From Setoptus koraiensis (lineage: Eukaryota > Arthropoda): DNA of 64,000 nt. Shown piece by piece: positions 1 through 11,678 of this stretch (position 1 is its first letter; each line of letters opens with the position of its first letter). Location of the stretch: assembly GCA_048013815.1 (NCBI GenBank), contig CM106585.1, positions 10,478,001-10,542,000 on the forward strand, written 5' to 3'. The notes below the pieces were generated by a model. It was not told the DNA's origin and did not search any database. It was given only the letters and a program-made list of their open reading frames with translations. Position numbers and translations under genes: made by a program.

Positions 1-131
1 TTGATTTTCACTTGATTTAAATGTTTAAAGTAGCACTGGTGTAACAATTGTCCGCTGAGTTTGTACGCGCTGCGTTTAACCTTTACGAGCTGGCTGTTGT
101 GTGACTTTTGCGTATGAGATACTGTGATATA

Positions 132-138
132 TTGTTGC

Positions 139-190
<52 letters not shown>

Positions 191-206
191 GCTGTTGTCG
201 TTGTCG
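132..206. repeat. TTG trinucleotide microsatellite
   Basis: About 20 nearly uninterrupted copies of TTG are followed by GCTGTTGTCG variants. The same CAA/TTG family recurs at about 721-770, 1577-1704, 5526-5570, 5838-5892 and 6745-6822, and inside several coding regions. That suggests a genome-wide tendency rather than one functional element. Confidence 0.9.
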
Positions 207-886
207 TGCTTGTCGTCGGCTAGACAATATTAAATAACAATTGTTGTTTTATTATATGTTGGGCTGGCCAGATTTTTATATTGTCAAATGTTGGTGTTGA
301 GAAGGATGTGAGCAAATAAAAGAGCTGCCAGAGTTTTAGTGGTAACAAACAATGGCGCATCATTGATAATAACTTGATAATGTCTGAATATAACTTGAGT
401 CATATATTTAAACATCACGGCACTGAACGGCTTACAAATGGTGGCGCATTGTGCACAATAATGCGCGCATTGTGCACATTGCGACAAATGACACATTTCG
501 TGCAAATGAGTTTACAGCTGAGAGAACGGGCGAAATTTTGCACTAATCGCAAATTGGGGCACAGAAATTGGCTCGCTGCCCGCCAGTTGCTCGTTTTCGG
601 CTCGTCCTTGCTTGTCGGCTTGTTAGAGCTTGCCGAGAAGTCGCCTAGAGGCGTTAGAAGGGCGATTAATTTTTGAGTCGCTTGGCGTCTTCCAGACACG
701 GCTCAGACAGAGCAGCTGTTGTTGTTGCTGGCGCTGTTGTTGCTGCTGTTGTTGTCGCTGTTGTTGTTGTACAACAAACAAACGACGGCACGACTAGCTT
801 GCCAACACTGTGGCAATGACATTGAGCGAGCGAAAAACAAACAACTGCTTGGCAAGCTAGCAACAGTGTAGACCATTGGCGCTAGC

Positions 887-930
887 TTGCCAGTGAGTTG
901 CCAGTGAGTTGCCAGTGAATTGCCAGTGAA
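887..930. repeat. 11-bp tandem repeat TTGCCAGTGAG x4
   Basis: Four head-to-tail copies of TTGCCAGTGAG or TTGCCAGTGAA are directly visible. The word AGCTTGCCA just before it also forms the core of the tandem array at 8886-8990. Confidence 0.85.
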
Positions 931-1576
931 TGGGAATCGTAGATGAGAATTGAAGATGAATTAGGGCAAAACGCTTGCTGTGGCTCGGCGACGGCGGCCA
1001 CAGCGCCAAACGTTGTTGCAGCAGATACACTGTTGTCGACTGCGCCGACGACGCTATCAAATTAGCAGAGCGCTGATATAACGCTCACATATAATATATA
1101 TATATATATATATATCTATTTATATAATGCTGCTATACTGGTATTACATAATATGTTGGTATTACATAATATATTGGTATTATATCGTGTATTGGATCGT
1201 GTGCGCGATGCTGCGGATATCGGGCTGCTGCAACTGGGACTAGCCAAGGCGATTTTGATGACAGAGGCTGTTTTTTCAATCACGTCGATGAAACAGTGCG
1301 CCAAATGAGTATATCCGATCGATCGGCCATCGCTCGCAATTGGCGAGCTTTTGCTTTTTATTTCTTTTTGTTCATCCCTTTGGTGCTTTTTGTGCGCTCG
1401 CCAGTCGCCACTCTGCGAGATGGTGTCTGCTGTCACATTTTTTGCCCCACACCAACAACTTGCAAGCCAGTCGGGCTCTTCAAATTGCAGTCTCGTTTAA
1501 GCTCGTTAATTGTCTCGTTAATTATCTCTAGTACTGTTATAATCGCCATTGTTACAATCGTCATTGTCGTCGGCAA

Positions 1577-1704
1577 CAACAGCCGCAACAACAGCACAAC
1601 AACAGCAACAACAGCACAACAACAGCGACAACAACAACAACAGCGACAACAACAGCGACAACAACAACAACAGCGACAACAACAACAACAGCGACAACAG
1701 CGAC
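1577..1704. repeat. CAACAACAACAGCGA-type imperfect microsatellite
   Basis: A CAA/CAG-rich tract with a recurring 15-bp sub-period ends about 40 bp before the GMC start codon. All three forward frames are open, giving Gln-, Asn- or Thr-rich readings, which shows the frames come from the repeat and not from coding. Confidence 0.85.
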
Positions 1705-1747
1705 AAGCTCGAAAGCTCATTGGTAATTAATTCGCCCCCTCACACAC

Positions 1748-3772
1748 ATGATAAGCTACCCCGGTTTGTCGTCGCTCATACCCCTGGTGACTGCCATACT
1801 GTGGATCAGGAGTCCCGAGCAAAGGTTCGAGGTGAAGACGACAGGATGGAAGAGCGAGTACGACTACATAGTGATAGGCGGCGGCTCGGCGGGGGCCACG
1901 GCCGCGGGCCGCCTGTCCGAGATGTTAGATCAGGACATTTTGCTAATGGAGGCAGGCGGCACAGAGAACATACTGTCCGACATTCCCCTGGCGGCGGGCA
2001 ACCTGCAAATGTCGCCCATTGACTGGTCCTATCAAACGGAACCGCAAAATATGTCCTGTTTTGGGCTGGTCAACAAGCGGTCCCGGTGGCCGCGCGGTCG
2101 CGTACTGGGCGGCTCGTCGGTACTCAATTATATGCTGTATCTTAGGGGCAACAGTCGCGATTACGACAATTGGGAACGGCTGGGCGCCTATGGCTGGTCG
2201 TGGCGTGACGTATTTCCGTATTTTTTGCGCTCAGAAGACAACACAGATCCGCGCATCTCCACCAACGGCTACCACTCAACTAAGGGACCGCTGACGGTGT
2301 CGTCGCCGCCCGATCCCACCGACATTGGGCGCGCCCTACCCGAAGCGGGCCGCTACCTGGGCTACACGGGCGACGACCCAAACGGGCCCATTCAGGCGGG
2401 CTTCACAATACCGCAGGGCACCATTAGGCAGGGCTCACGGTGTTCGACGGCGCGCGCCTTCCTAGAGCCGGCGGCAAAGCGCAAAAATTTGGACATTCTG
2501 ATAAATTGTTACGCAACGCGGGTGCTGTTCAACAATCAAAAGCGCGCCATAGCAGTCCAGTTCGAAATGAACGGGCTCAATTATGTTGTGTATGCGCGCA
2601 AGGAGATAATTATTAGCGGCGGTGCAGTGAATTCGCCCCAGTTGCTTATGCTGTCGGGTATCGGGCCGCGCCAGCATCTCGAGGAGCTGGGCATTGCGGT
2701 GCTGAGCGACCTGCCCGTGGGCCAGAATTTGCAGGATCACATATACCCGGGCGGCATGCATTTCACCATTAGTCGGGAGGTGTCGCTGTTGCAAAGCCGC
2801 GTGGTGACGTTTGCCAACATGATGAGGTATTTTGCGCAAGGCCGCGGCCCGCTCACCACGCTGGGCGGCGTGGAGGGCCTGGCCTTCGTGAAGACAAAAT
2901 ACGCCAACATGACCGACGATTGGCCCGACATCGAGATTCACGTCATCAGCGGGTCGCCCACTAGCGACGACGGTACCACCTTCAAGCGGGTGCAGGGCTT
3001 CACCGATCTCATGTGGCACTCGGTGTATTTGCCCTACCTCAACTATGACACATTCAGCCTGTACCCGGTGCTGCTGAGGCCCAAGTCGCGCGGCTACATC
3101 AAGTTGCGCTCGCCAAATCCGCACCATCCGCCCATCATTGACCCGCAGTATTTGACCGATCAAGCGGACGTGCTCACCATGGTGGAGGCCATGAAATTGT
3201 CCATTGCGGTGGGTTTGTCGCCCGCCTACCGGCGCTACAATTCACAATTGTTTCAAACAGTATTCCCTGGCTGTGAAATATACAAAATGTGGTCAGACGA
3301 ATATTTGGCCTGCGTGGCGCGCACCTACACCGCCACCATTTATCATCCGGTGGGCACCTGCAAAATGGGCGCCATCGACGACCCATCGAGCGTCGTGGAT
3401 CCCATGTTGCGCGTCAAGGGCGTGGACGGGCTGCGCGTTGCGGACGCAAGCATCATGCCCGAAATTGTGTCGGGCAACACAAATGCGCCCACTATTATGA
3501 TTGGCGAGCGCGTTGCGGATTTCATCAAAAACAAGCGACTTCCGCCCGCCACTGTCAGCAACGGAGCGGTGCTGCCGGGCGTGTTTTCGCTTCAAATGGA
3601 CCCGTACGTGCAGGAGCGCGTGCAAGCGGCCGTCATAAACAATTTGCGTCAGAGTTACGAGCAACAGGAGAGAGCGGGCCACGGCGAGCCCATCGACATG
3701 CGGAGGCGCGTCAAGCGGATGCCGCGGCCCACGCCCGCGTCGCTGCTCGGGGCAATTCTGGAAAAGGGATAG
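1748..3772 (+). CDS. GMC-family FAD oxidoreductase (glucose dehydrogenase-like)
   Basis: A 674-residue intronless protein of the glucose-methanol-choline oxidoreductase family. These flavoenzymes oxidise alcohols or sugars, and arthropod members act mostly outside the cell, in cuticle, immunity or detoxification. A short hydrophobic N-terminus (residues 5-20) is a plausible signal or anchor. The FAD-binding motif GGGSAGA lies at about 44-50. GMC signature 1 ([19 protein letters not shown]) and signature 2 ([15 protein letters not shown]) are intact. The C-terminal half carries the catalytic His in [10 protein letters not shown] and the Asn in GNTNAP. The start at 1748 gives a normal GMC length, followed by a basic Arg/Pro-rich tail of about 60 residues. 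Codons are GC-rich compared with the surrounding DNA. The substrate cannot be inferred. It stands alone, not in the multi-gene GMC clusters known in insects. Confidence 0.95.
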   Translation: MISYPGLSSLIPLVTAILWIRSPEQRFEVKTTGWKSEYDYIVIGGGSAGATAAGRLSEMLDQDILLMEAGGTENILSDIPLAAGNLQMSPIDWSYQTEPQNMSCFGLVNKRSRWPRGRVLGGSSVLNYMLYLRGNSRDYDNWERLGAYGWSWRDVFPYFLRSEDNTDPRISTNGYHSTKGPLTVSSPPDPTDIGRALPEAGRYLGYTGDDPNGPIQAGFTIPQGTIRQGSRCSTARAFLEPAAKRKNLDILINCYATRVLFNNQKRAIAVQFEMNGLNYVVYARKEIIISGGAVNSPQLLMLSGIGPRQHLEELGIAVLSDLPVGQNLQDHIYPGGMHFTISREVSLLQSRVVTFANMMRYFAQGRGPLTTLGGVEGLAFVKTKYANMTDDWPDIEIHVISGSPTSDDGTTFKRVQGFTDLMWHSVYLPYLNYDTFSLYPVLLRPKSRGYIKLRSPNPHHPPIIDPQYLTDQADVLTMVEAMKLSIAVGLSPAYRRYNSQLFQTVFPGCEIYKMWSDEYLACVARTYTATIYHPVGTCKMGAIDDPSSVVDPMLRVKGVDGLRVADASIMPEIVSGNTNAPTIMIGERVADFIKNKRLPPATVSNGAVLPGVFSLQMDPYVQERVQAAVINNLRQSYEQQERAGHGEPIDMRRRVKRMPRPTPASLLGAILEKG

Positions 3773-3881
3773 GCGACACACACCGATGACAGATCATTGC
3801 AGCATATGTAACAATCGAATCTCTAGTCCTCAAAATAACAGCACAACAACAACAACAACAATTTGACAGAAACAATCTCAC

Positions 3882-3887
3882 AATAAA
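3882..3887 (+). terminator. Candidate poly(A) signal of the GMC gene
   Basis: AATAAA lies 110 bp past the stop codon in otherwise repetitive 3' sequence and is the first canonical hexamer downstream. Confidence 0.55.
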
Positions 3888-6800
3888 TGTCACACACAAA
3901 CAAACAAACAACGGCCAGATAAACGAGCAATCTCTTGTTGATGGCTCGATATCGATCTCCCAGATTGAATCTCGTCAGGTGTCGCGCCGTGATGAACTGA
4001 TAGCCGCTATCAGATAGCGGGACCAATCGTTTGTTGCGCCCGCTTCGGCTCTCACCGGCCCGGTCGACCGGGCCGGCCCGCCGGCGAGCCGACAAACTTT
4101 CGAAACAAACAATCTTTTGGAGCAAACAAACTCTCGAAACTGGCAAACTCTCGAGGCGAGCTTTTGAAACTAGCAAACTCCCGAGGCGAGCAAATTTTTG
4201 AAACAAACAAAGACAAGGACAACTCAATTGGTTGCTCGGGTCGCAGTTAATTGGGTCTAACGGTGACGCGAGCCAGTTGTTGACAGGTTGTTGCCGCTCG
4301 CGACAAACAACCCGCCAAAAAGTGTCGCTATCTGTTGTGTCGAGTAGTTGACGTCAGGGCGCGTGTTTGTTTGTTCGACATCTTGAAACATCTTGAAATT
4401 TTATCAGATTTTATCAGATTTTGTCAGGTTTTGTCAGGTTTTGTCGGACAAGACAATGGTTGCGCTAACTGTTTGCCGCAAAGTTGCCGACTCGAGTCGA
4501 TGTAGCGCAGCTATGCGACTAGTCGCAAGGACACAACAAAATCACTTTCGATGTGTCATAACAACGACAAAATTAAATTGTTGCTGTCGTGTTACGTTTT
4601 GTCAGGCTACCGACATCTGTGAGCTATCGCAAGTGAAATATCTTATCTCGAGTTCATTGCATCGAGGCGTCGATCTCACATATGCTGGCAGTATAGCGAG
4701 ACGCCGCTCAAGGATTGATCGAGAAAAACTAATCCCACAAACGGGCCTTACGGGTCTTATCTAACAAGCATCTTGTAAATATCTTACTAGCATCATTTGT
4801 TATCGTATCGTCATTATTATTATCATTTATTACACTGTAACAGATGCTATTTACGGCGGCCAGAGCAGGGGGCAACAGGTGGCTCCATCTGAATGCCGGC
4901 GATCCGATCACTGCTGGCGAGATGTCAGGCCGGTCAGAGCCTGGCTGACAGTCAGTGACTGTCAGAGCGCCAATAGACTGACATGTGAATCAACTGACAT
5001 GTGAATCAACTGACAGGTCATAGTAGAATTGTGACATCCTGTTGCTGACAGCCGCTGATGCCATCAACGGTCATCGTGACATTGAGCGTTATTTATGACA
5101 GATTGCGCAACAGCGTCACCTGTCGCGTGTGTGTGTGTGTGTCGGGCCAAGTTTGTCAGCAAGTTTGTGAGCCCGACTGTCACTGTTTTGAGATCAACAG
5201 TAGCACAACAAGCCGGCTAACGACGTGACACAACTCGCTTTAGACCAACTTGCGCTCTTCGTTTGGCGCCCTTCATTTCTGGCGACGATTTGGTAAAGAG
5301 GGAAAGACAAAATCTAATCAAATCAAGCAAATGCCATGTCAACCAGGTGAGCCATGCAAAACTCAATGTGCTCAAATCAACGTGCTCGTTGCCACGCTGA
5401 ATTCAATCAAATCAGGAGCGACTAATTATGATAAATTGTGGTTTGTGCAGCATGTTGTTTCGCCCCCACTGACAGAGCCAGGTCAACAAGTGTCGCTCCG
5501 TCGATGCCGTTTGTTTGCGGATAGAGACAATAACAGCAACAACAGCAACAACAACAGCAACAACAACAACGACAGCTTCGGGCAAACAAATCACTGGCGC
5601 TGCCACAGGTGAGCTGCACCTGTCGCACTGCGTTCTGTGCCCTATTGGTTTATACGCAAACAACATTGGCGTTACAACAGCATCACAACTACCACTGTTG
5701 TTTTCGTTTATGAACTCGACCATATTGGCTTGCCACTTGTTGGCTTACGGTTAGTCAATGGCATAGGTGTCCGTGAATAGCGAGTATCTGCAAATAGTAA
5801 TAAATGTTTTTCCACGACAAACATGGCATCTCATTGTCGTTGTTGTTGTCGTTGTTGTTGATGTTGTTGTTGTTGCTGATGTTGTTGTTGTTGTAAAGAG
5901 CTGAACTTGTGCCTGGTTTGTGCCTGCAAAACCCGATGCTGGGTGCACTATTCACGCTCGGCAGTGTATTACTTGCGGCCGTATTATTCACGGTTGGACC
6001 AGGTATTCGCGTTCGGAGTATTTACATTCGGAGTATTCACATTCGGAGTATAAACATTTAGTGCTGCACTGAGTGCATTGGGAATATTCATGCGTGAACG
6101 TGCGGAGGGATGTTGCGCAAGACGACTTTTAATTAATTTATTCACAACCAATATCCGACTGATTGTTGGATTGTTGGATTGTTAGATTGTCGAGGTGGCG
6201 CCGACAAATGAAAGATTTCACATGCGACAAAGGATGCAACCAAAGATTATGCACACATAAAAGAGCGAGAGGACACCCAAGCGAGCGACTGAGGCGCCTC
6301 TTCCGGCCAATGGCACACTCAGTTTGTGGCGGTCTGTCAATGTCAGGGTGGGTTAATTATTAATAATATGAAACATGTAATTAGTAAGTGATAATTAATT
6401 ACATTTGTATATGCGCGCTAATTGGGTTTGTCTGGCTGGCCGACAATTGCACGTTGTGACGCTGCCGAGTGAAATGGATCGAGTGAATTGGATCGAGTGA
6501 AATGGACGGAATTGAATAGATGGAATTGCACCTGTTTGTTTGCGTCGAGCGAAGAGTGTTGAAACATGGTTAATAATTGTGTTGTCACTGGCACACTGAA
6601 GGTTTTCATGTTGGCTGACAATGTGAAAGCCGAGCGACAAGTTAAAAACAGGCTGACACATTGCTGTCAAAAGGGTATTTCGCTGCAAGAGTTGCCTAGA
6701 TAAACTTTGTAGCTGACAGTGTGTGCCGAATGCCAGATAGAGCGACAACAACAGCAACAACGACAGCAACAGCAACAGCAACAACAGCAACAACAACAAC

Positions 6801-8885
6801 AGCAACAACAACGACAGCAACAAGTGGATATAAACAATGATCATCGTGTTGGCGCGAAGAACACAGTCGAATAGTGTGCGCAAGCCAGTCGCGATATATC
6901 GTTATCTGGCAAGAATATAACGCAACGATACACGGCTGGCGAGATATCTTATAATATAATATTATCAATTTAATATTATCAATCGGGCGAGCCAAGCGTC
7001 GCACAGCAAGTAATAGATAGCAATGAACGGCTCGCAAGTCAGGGATAGCTTGCGAGCGATAGCTCGGCTAGATAGACCGACGAGTGGTTGTTGTTGTTGT
7101 TGTTGTCGAGCTCGCAACAGCAACCACGAGAGCGGATAATTAGACATGGTGCAATGAAAACGAAAGCTGGCATGCTAGCTCCATTAGTGAGCCGTTGCCT
7201 TTTCCTCCATTGCAACCACGCGATATCCTTCATTGCTGGATATTGCATTATTGCTGATTGCTATTCACTTGCGTCCTTGCCATTCTCGCTCGCGCACCAC
7301 ATGCGAGCCACATATGGATACCCACATTATGGATACCGACATTATAAATACCGATATACGCGTGAATGCCGATACACGAACGAATATGTGATTGGTGGTC
7401 GTGTGATTGGTGCTCATGCGATCGGTATTCATGCGATCGGTATTCATGTGCTGTGATATCCACTTGCCAGGCAGTGATGTATTCATGCGAGTGGCGGTGA
7501 TATATTGATTCAGGCACAGGTTCACACGTTAGCCTATTAGCGTCGCTATTAATCGCTAATGGTGCGCCGAGGATATTTGTGGTGCAAAAACAACAATCAG
7601 ATTGATAAAATCGCGTCGCGTCGCATCAAATCAATACAAATCAAATCAAATAACATCGCCAATAAATAATAGTATAATATATACACAAGTAATAAGTAAT
7701 CTTGACAACAGCACTCATCACAACAAGCGCCAATTACTGTAGACTTGTTAAGCCAACAGACAGATAAGTCACACCATATCCATTTATATCCGTGCCAGCG
7801 ACTATTGCCGCAAAAAACAACAGCCAGCCAGCCAACAGGCCACAATGCCTGCTGATGCCGCTCCAACGAGATCTTCCGGCGTGCAATTCTCATTCGTCGT
7901 CTAAACAGCAACAGCAACAACAACCTTAGCGGTAGCGGACTCGACAAGCGATCAGAACAGGTTGCCAGCCATCCACTAGCACAATCAAATTTTGATTATC
8001 AACAGGCACATTTAAATATTGTGATATTCGTGATATTTGTGATATTTGCGGCACACATAGCTGCAAATATTGGTGGCACCAACAGTATTTCGCAGCCGCA
8101 GCAGCAGCATTCTGAAGCAGTCGAGAGATATCGAGAGACAATAGCAGCAACAAGCGACGAATAGGTAGCAACAAGCGCCAATGATTTATTTGATGTATTA
8201 TTAATAATTTATTATTGTGAGTCTCTTCGTCGTTGCAGTACAATATTGCAGCACAATATTGTTTGCAATATCGTTTTGTATCGCGCTCATCTGCCATCAT
8301 GGCGACGTTATCTAGCTAGCGATCTGATTTGGCCAAAATGACGCCAATTGACGCTCAATGAGACACAAACAATAAGAAAAAGTGTTGTATTTTACAACTA
8401 CCCTGCACTCTATCGACACTGTTCACTGCTCAACAACCAATCGATCATCGTCGCTACCACCAAAACGATATGTCACCACTGCACACTATTTGACTAATAT
8501 ACCCATACATTATCCGATCCAAACCGATATTATCACTGCTGCTTGTTGCGGTTATCGCATCATTATTGGCTCGAATTATTACCTTTGTTACCTATTGTTA
8601 CCTTACCTATTATTACATCATTACAGTATTGCGCTGTTGCATATTGGCAGCGTTGCATTATTATTGTTGCTGTTGTTGTTGCATTATTACAAATTTAAAT
8701 TTACACCATCGATGTTGCATTTGATGTCGCTCGGCAGCCACTGTCGCGTCGCTCACCTAGCTGAAAATATTTCAATTTTCGACGATTGACGACAACGCAG
8801 CTATTAAAAGACTTTCACATTACACACTCACTCTGGCCACTGTTTAGCCGTCACTCACAGTTTGTATTATCCACGCCAAACACAC

Positions 8886-8990
8886 CTTGCCAACGATACA
8901 ATTAGCTTGCCAACGATACCATTAGCTTGCCAACGATACCATTAGCTTGCCAACGATACCATTAGCTTGCCAACAATACATTAGCTTGCC
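8886..8990. repeat. 20-bp tandem repeat AGCTTGCCAACGATACCATT, about 5 copies
   Basis: Five copies of a 20-bp unit, two of the middle ones identical and the outer ones with single changes, end about 125 bp upstream of the ZIP-like start codon. The position is promoter-proximal. Whether it binds anything is unknown. Confidence 0.9.
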
Positions 8991-9115
8991 GGCTGGTATT
9001 TATTTTAACAACTACTGGCATTCACACTCGCATTTGGTTCTTTTGCCATTTCCAGACACACACACACACACACATTGAGGGGCGACAACAAGAGTGATAC
9101 TCGGATATTATTATC

Positions 9116-11170
9116 ATGTCCAGCAACGCGGGCGCCACCGACGCTATGTCGGCGGGCCTCACAACAGCGACAGCAGCAACAACGACCGACACAAGCGCAA
9201 AACAGGATAAACTGTCTAAATATTCGCACACTGACAGCAACCAAACACAATTGGCCCACCAGGCCAAACTGCTCAGATTGAGCCCAGTTAGTCGCCTAAT
9301 AATACTATATTCGGATCTCATTGATTGTTTCAGCGCCAGTTACGTGATTGGATTTTGTCTGATAATACTATTGCCGCAGGTACATCGTTCGTTCGAGCCC
9401 CAGCACGAAACTGGCGTAATGAACGCCACCACAATTGCAGCCACCAATCAGTCAACCGGCCAACAGCAGGCGGCAGCGGTCAGTGATGAGCCCCATCAGC
9501 ACCATCATCACCACGATCATTTGCCCGTGGGCGAGATACTCATTTGCATAGGATTCTTTGTATTTTATTTTGTTCAATTAATAAGAGTAGACAGAATTAA
9601 TTTATCGTCTGGCCGGCGTTTGCTGGTGGCCGTCAAGAGCCGAATATTGGTCGGAGCGCGACATCTAAAAGCGAGCGCCTTTGCGGGCAGCGCTGCCGGT
9701 TACGTCAATTTGGACCGTGAGGCCGCCGCCGACGACGACGTCGACAACGATGATGTAACGCATGCCGGCCAATTGGGCGCCGACAGTGTGGACGCAAGTG
9801 TAAAAAACAACCACTCAATTGTAGCAACAAGGCAGCAGCAGCACCAACAACAAACAAATGATGATCAGCAGCCACATGTAACAGCAGCAACAAGCGCCCC
9901 AAACGACCTAGCCGGCGGGCCCCACACCGACATCGATTCGGAGATTGAGTCGTGCACAATTGCCGAGCATCATCACGATTGTTGTTACGAGCTGATACAT
10001 CAGATCGGCGATTACAGCAGCAGCCAGCAGCAGCAGCAACGCAAAAAGTCCGTTGTGAGCCAATCGGCGAGCCAAGTGGCGAGACAGCAGCAGCAGCACC
10101 AGTTGTCGTCGTCGCTGGACAAACGCCAGCCGGACCAATCGATGGGCCTGCTGGGCCCGTCACTGGGCGCAACCAAGAAATACTCTTACGGCGCAACAGC
10201 AACTAGTCTAGACAACAATGAGAAAATCATACATCACACCAGCCTGTCCATCGATATGCCGCCGGGCGCCAACCAGCCGCTGCTCGCCGACACCGACACC
10301 GCCGACACCACAATGAGGCGCGCCAGAATAGATTTGTACAAGTGCAATTCGGATTTTGTTCTTCTGTTCACCGTATTATCATCTATTTCCATCATTGACG
10401 GCCTCATGTTTTCTGCCTATTTCAACGCCGCCAACGAAGCCACCGACCAGCCGCAGCAAGCCAACAGCGCCGGCCCCCTCAGCAGCATGATTGACAGCGT
10501 CACACACATGTCCGCTGCAAGCAACCCGCCGGACCCCATGGATCAGTCCGACGAGGCGCACAGCATCCAGTGGATTCAGGCGCCCGATCGGGACGGATTC
10601 ATGGTGCACATCATGTGCTTTGTGTTGCACAAATTAATTCTGGCGCTCATACTGGCCCTCGAGTACAGGTATCACCTAAACAGGCAAACCAACACGGGCA
10701 ACTACAGGCACCAATTGAGGGCCCATTCAGACAGGAAGCTGCTGACGTCGCTGGCCAAAAACAGCGCCCCCCACAATTCGTGCTCCTCCTATCAGCAGCT
10801 CAGTGGCAAAAGCAACGAGGCTCGCTATTTCAAGCCCTCAATTCCTGTTGGGGCCCAGAGCACAACGGTGAGCGTTGTCGTGAAGGAGAACTCGCTCGTT
10901 TGTTTGGGCTTCATATCTGTGGTTTTGTTTCTGTTGACCACCCCGTTGGGCGTTGTTTTTGGGTCGCTGTTCGGCACCAAGGCAAACCTGCACACCGTTG
11001 TCACTATTTATGCCGTCTTGCGGGCCTTTGCCACCGGCTTTCTACTGTACATAGCGTTTTTTGTTATATTGCCAAAGAACGACTCAAAGGATTTGTCGCG
11101 CCCGTTGGCCATGGCGCTGGGCTTTTTACTTTTGTTGGTGGTCGCCATTTACGTGCCCTATCCCGGCTGA
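9116..11170 (+). CDS. Divergent ZIP/SLC39-like membrane protein
   Basis: A 684-residue intronless multi-pass protein that reads as a ZIP1-3-type zinc/iron transporter. A helix ending in LP (about residues 70-90, FCLIILLP) matches ZIP helix 2. A second helix after a His-rich stretch (HQHHHHHDH) matches helix 3. A very long hydrophilic Gln/His/Asp-rich loop of more than 200 residues follows, as in the ZIP cytosolic loop. Then come helix-4-like SSISIIDGLMFS, helix-5-like VLHKLILALILALE, helix-6-like TTPLGVVFGSLFG, helix-7-like LRAFATGFLLYIAFFVILP and a last helix ending at the C-terminus. Two things are odd. No helix 1 is seen before residue 60, and the helix-4 His of the HxxxE/D metal site is replaced, while the helix-5 HK is kept. 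It may be a transporter with altered chemistry or a non-transporting relative. Confidence 0.72.
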   Translation: MSSNAGATDAMSAGLTTATAATTTDTSAKQDKLSKYSHTDSNQTQLAHQAKLLRLSPVSRLIILYSDLIDCFSASYVIGFCLIILLPQVHRSFEPQHETGVMNATTIAATNQSTGQQQAAAVSDEPHQHHHHHDHLPVGEILICIGFFVFYFVQLIRVDRINLSSGRRLLVAVKSRILVGARHLKASAFAGSAAGYVNLDREAAADDDVDNDDVTHAGQLGADSVDASVKNNHSIVATRQQQHQQQTNDDQQPHVTAATSAPNDLAGGPHTDIDSEIESCTIAEHHHDCCYELIHQIGDYSSSQQQQQRKKSVVSQSASQVARQQQQHQLSSSLDKRQPDQSMGLLGPSLGATKKYSYGATATSLDNNEKIIHHTSLSIDMPPGANQPLLADTDTADTTMRRARIDLYKCNSDFVLLFTVLSSISIIDGLMFSAYFNAANEATDQPQQANSAGPLSSMIDSVTHMSAASNPPDPMDQSDEAHSIQWIQAPDRDGFMVHIMCFVLHKLILALILALEYRYHLNRQTNTGNYRHQLRAHSDRKLLTSLAKNSAPHNSCSSYQQLSGKSNEARYFKPSIPVGAQSTTVSVVVKENSLVCLGFISVVLFLLTTPLGVVFGSLFGTKANLHTVVTIYAVLRAFATGFLLYIAFFVILPKNDSKDLSRPLAMALGFLLLLVVAIYVPYPG

Positions 11171-11383
11171 GCCGTGTCCAAGCTCGCTTCCGGTCTGGCG
11201 CAATTTTAGCAAATTACCAATCAACTCATGATTACTAATCAACAACAACAACAACAAACATTCAAGCAAACAATAATGAAATGATCTATTGACCCACTAA
11301 CACACCAACACACACACACACAAACCAATTGGGCGCAACAAGCGCCCTGGCAGTTCCTAATTGTAATGTGAGCGAGCAATTTG

Positions 11384-11389
11384 TTTATT
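11384..11389 (-). terminator. Candidate poly(A) signal of PHKB
   Basis: Minus-strand AATAAA 290 bp downstream of the PHKB stop codon. Confidence 0.4.
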
Positions 11390-11648
11390 TTGTCGTCGTC
11401 ATCATCGTTAGTCTTAAGTCACAGTTAGTGTGTCACCTGTCCGTCGGCTCACCGTTGTCGTTACTGTCTGCTTTGGTTGGTTGGTTGATGTTGTTGGCGT
11501 GCTTGCCAATGTTGTTGCCGGTGATACATAGTGATAAGCGTGGTCATTTAATTAATATACATGCATTTTAGAGAACTCACACATTTGAGCAACAAAACAA
11601 ACAAACAAACATACATAACACACTTAATATAAACAAATATAACAACTA

Positions 11649-11654
11649 AATAAA
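11649..11654 (+). terminator. Candidate poly(A) signal of the ZIP-like gene
   Basis: Plus-strand AATAAA about 480 bp after the stop codon and 25 bp short of the PHKB stop codon on the other strand. It is the only canonical plus-strand hexamer I noticed in the gap. Confidence 0.4.
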
Positions 11655-11678
11655 GCAACAATTACCACACAACACAAG

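Larger units (their letters stand above)
1..1747. other. Non-coding, repeat-rich upstream region of the GMC gene
   Basis: No protein I recognise is encoded here. The stretch holds several low-complexity blocks: a TTG tract (132-206), an 11-bp tandem repeat (887-930), an AT tract (about 1090-1116), two ATTACATAAT motifs (1143-1152 and 1161-1170) and a CAACAACAACAGCGA-type tract (1577-1704). The open frames across it are the three readings of trinucleotide repeats. It probably contains the promoter and 5' UTR of the GMC oxidoreductase, but I could not place a TATA box or start site. Confidence 0.6.
3773..9115. other. Long intergenic region with many short tandem repeats, no recognised gene
   Basis: About 5.3 kb without a frame I can tie to a protein family. 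After the GMC 3' UTR it contains many small locally amplified words. Examples are TTTTATCAGA/TTTTGTCAGG (4393-4445), ACATGTGAATCAACTG (4978-5020), CATTCGGAGTATT (6010-6050), CGAGTGAAATGGAT (6465-6505), a GCGATCGGTATTCAT array (7380-7452) and the 20-bp array at 8886-8990. CAA/TTG tracts are frequent. Open frames here are Leu-, Val- or Asn-rich readings of those tracts. It probably holds the regulatory DNA of the ZIP-like gene. Confidence 0.6.
11171..11678. other. Shared 3' UTR region of convergent ZIP-like and PHKB genes
   Basis: About 500 bp between two convergent stop codons. A plus-strand AATAAA (11649-11654) and a minus-strand AATAAA (11389-11384) lie past each other, so the two mature transcripts would overlap by roughly 270 bp if both are used. 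There are CAA and CA runs and no other coding signal. Confidence 0.6.

Noticed and set aside
1549-2022. Asn/Gln-rich plus-strand frame overlapping the GMC start
   Set aside because: It is one of three open readings of a CAA/CAG repeat and then runs out of frame into the GMC gene.
2462-3163. 233-codon minus-strand frame opposite the GMC gene
   Set aside because: It is the antisense reading of a GC-rich conserved coding region and has no homology of its own.
8886-8990. CRISPR-like array
   Set aside because: Copies are directly adjacent with no variable spacers, and the genome is eukaryotic.
9705-10202. Long minus-strand Arg/Cys-rich frame opposite the ZIP-like loop
   Set aside because: Antisense of CAG-rich codons; no start context, splice sites or homology.
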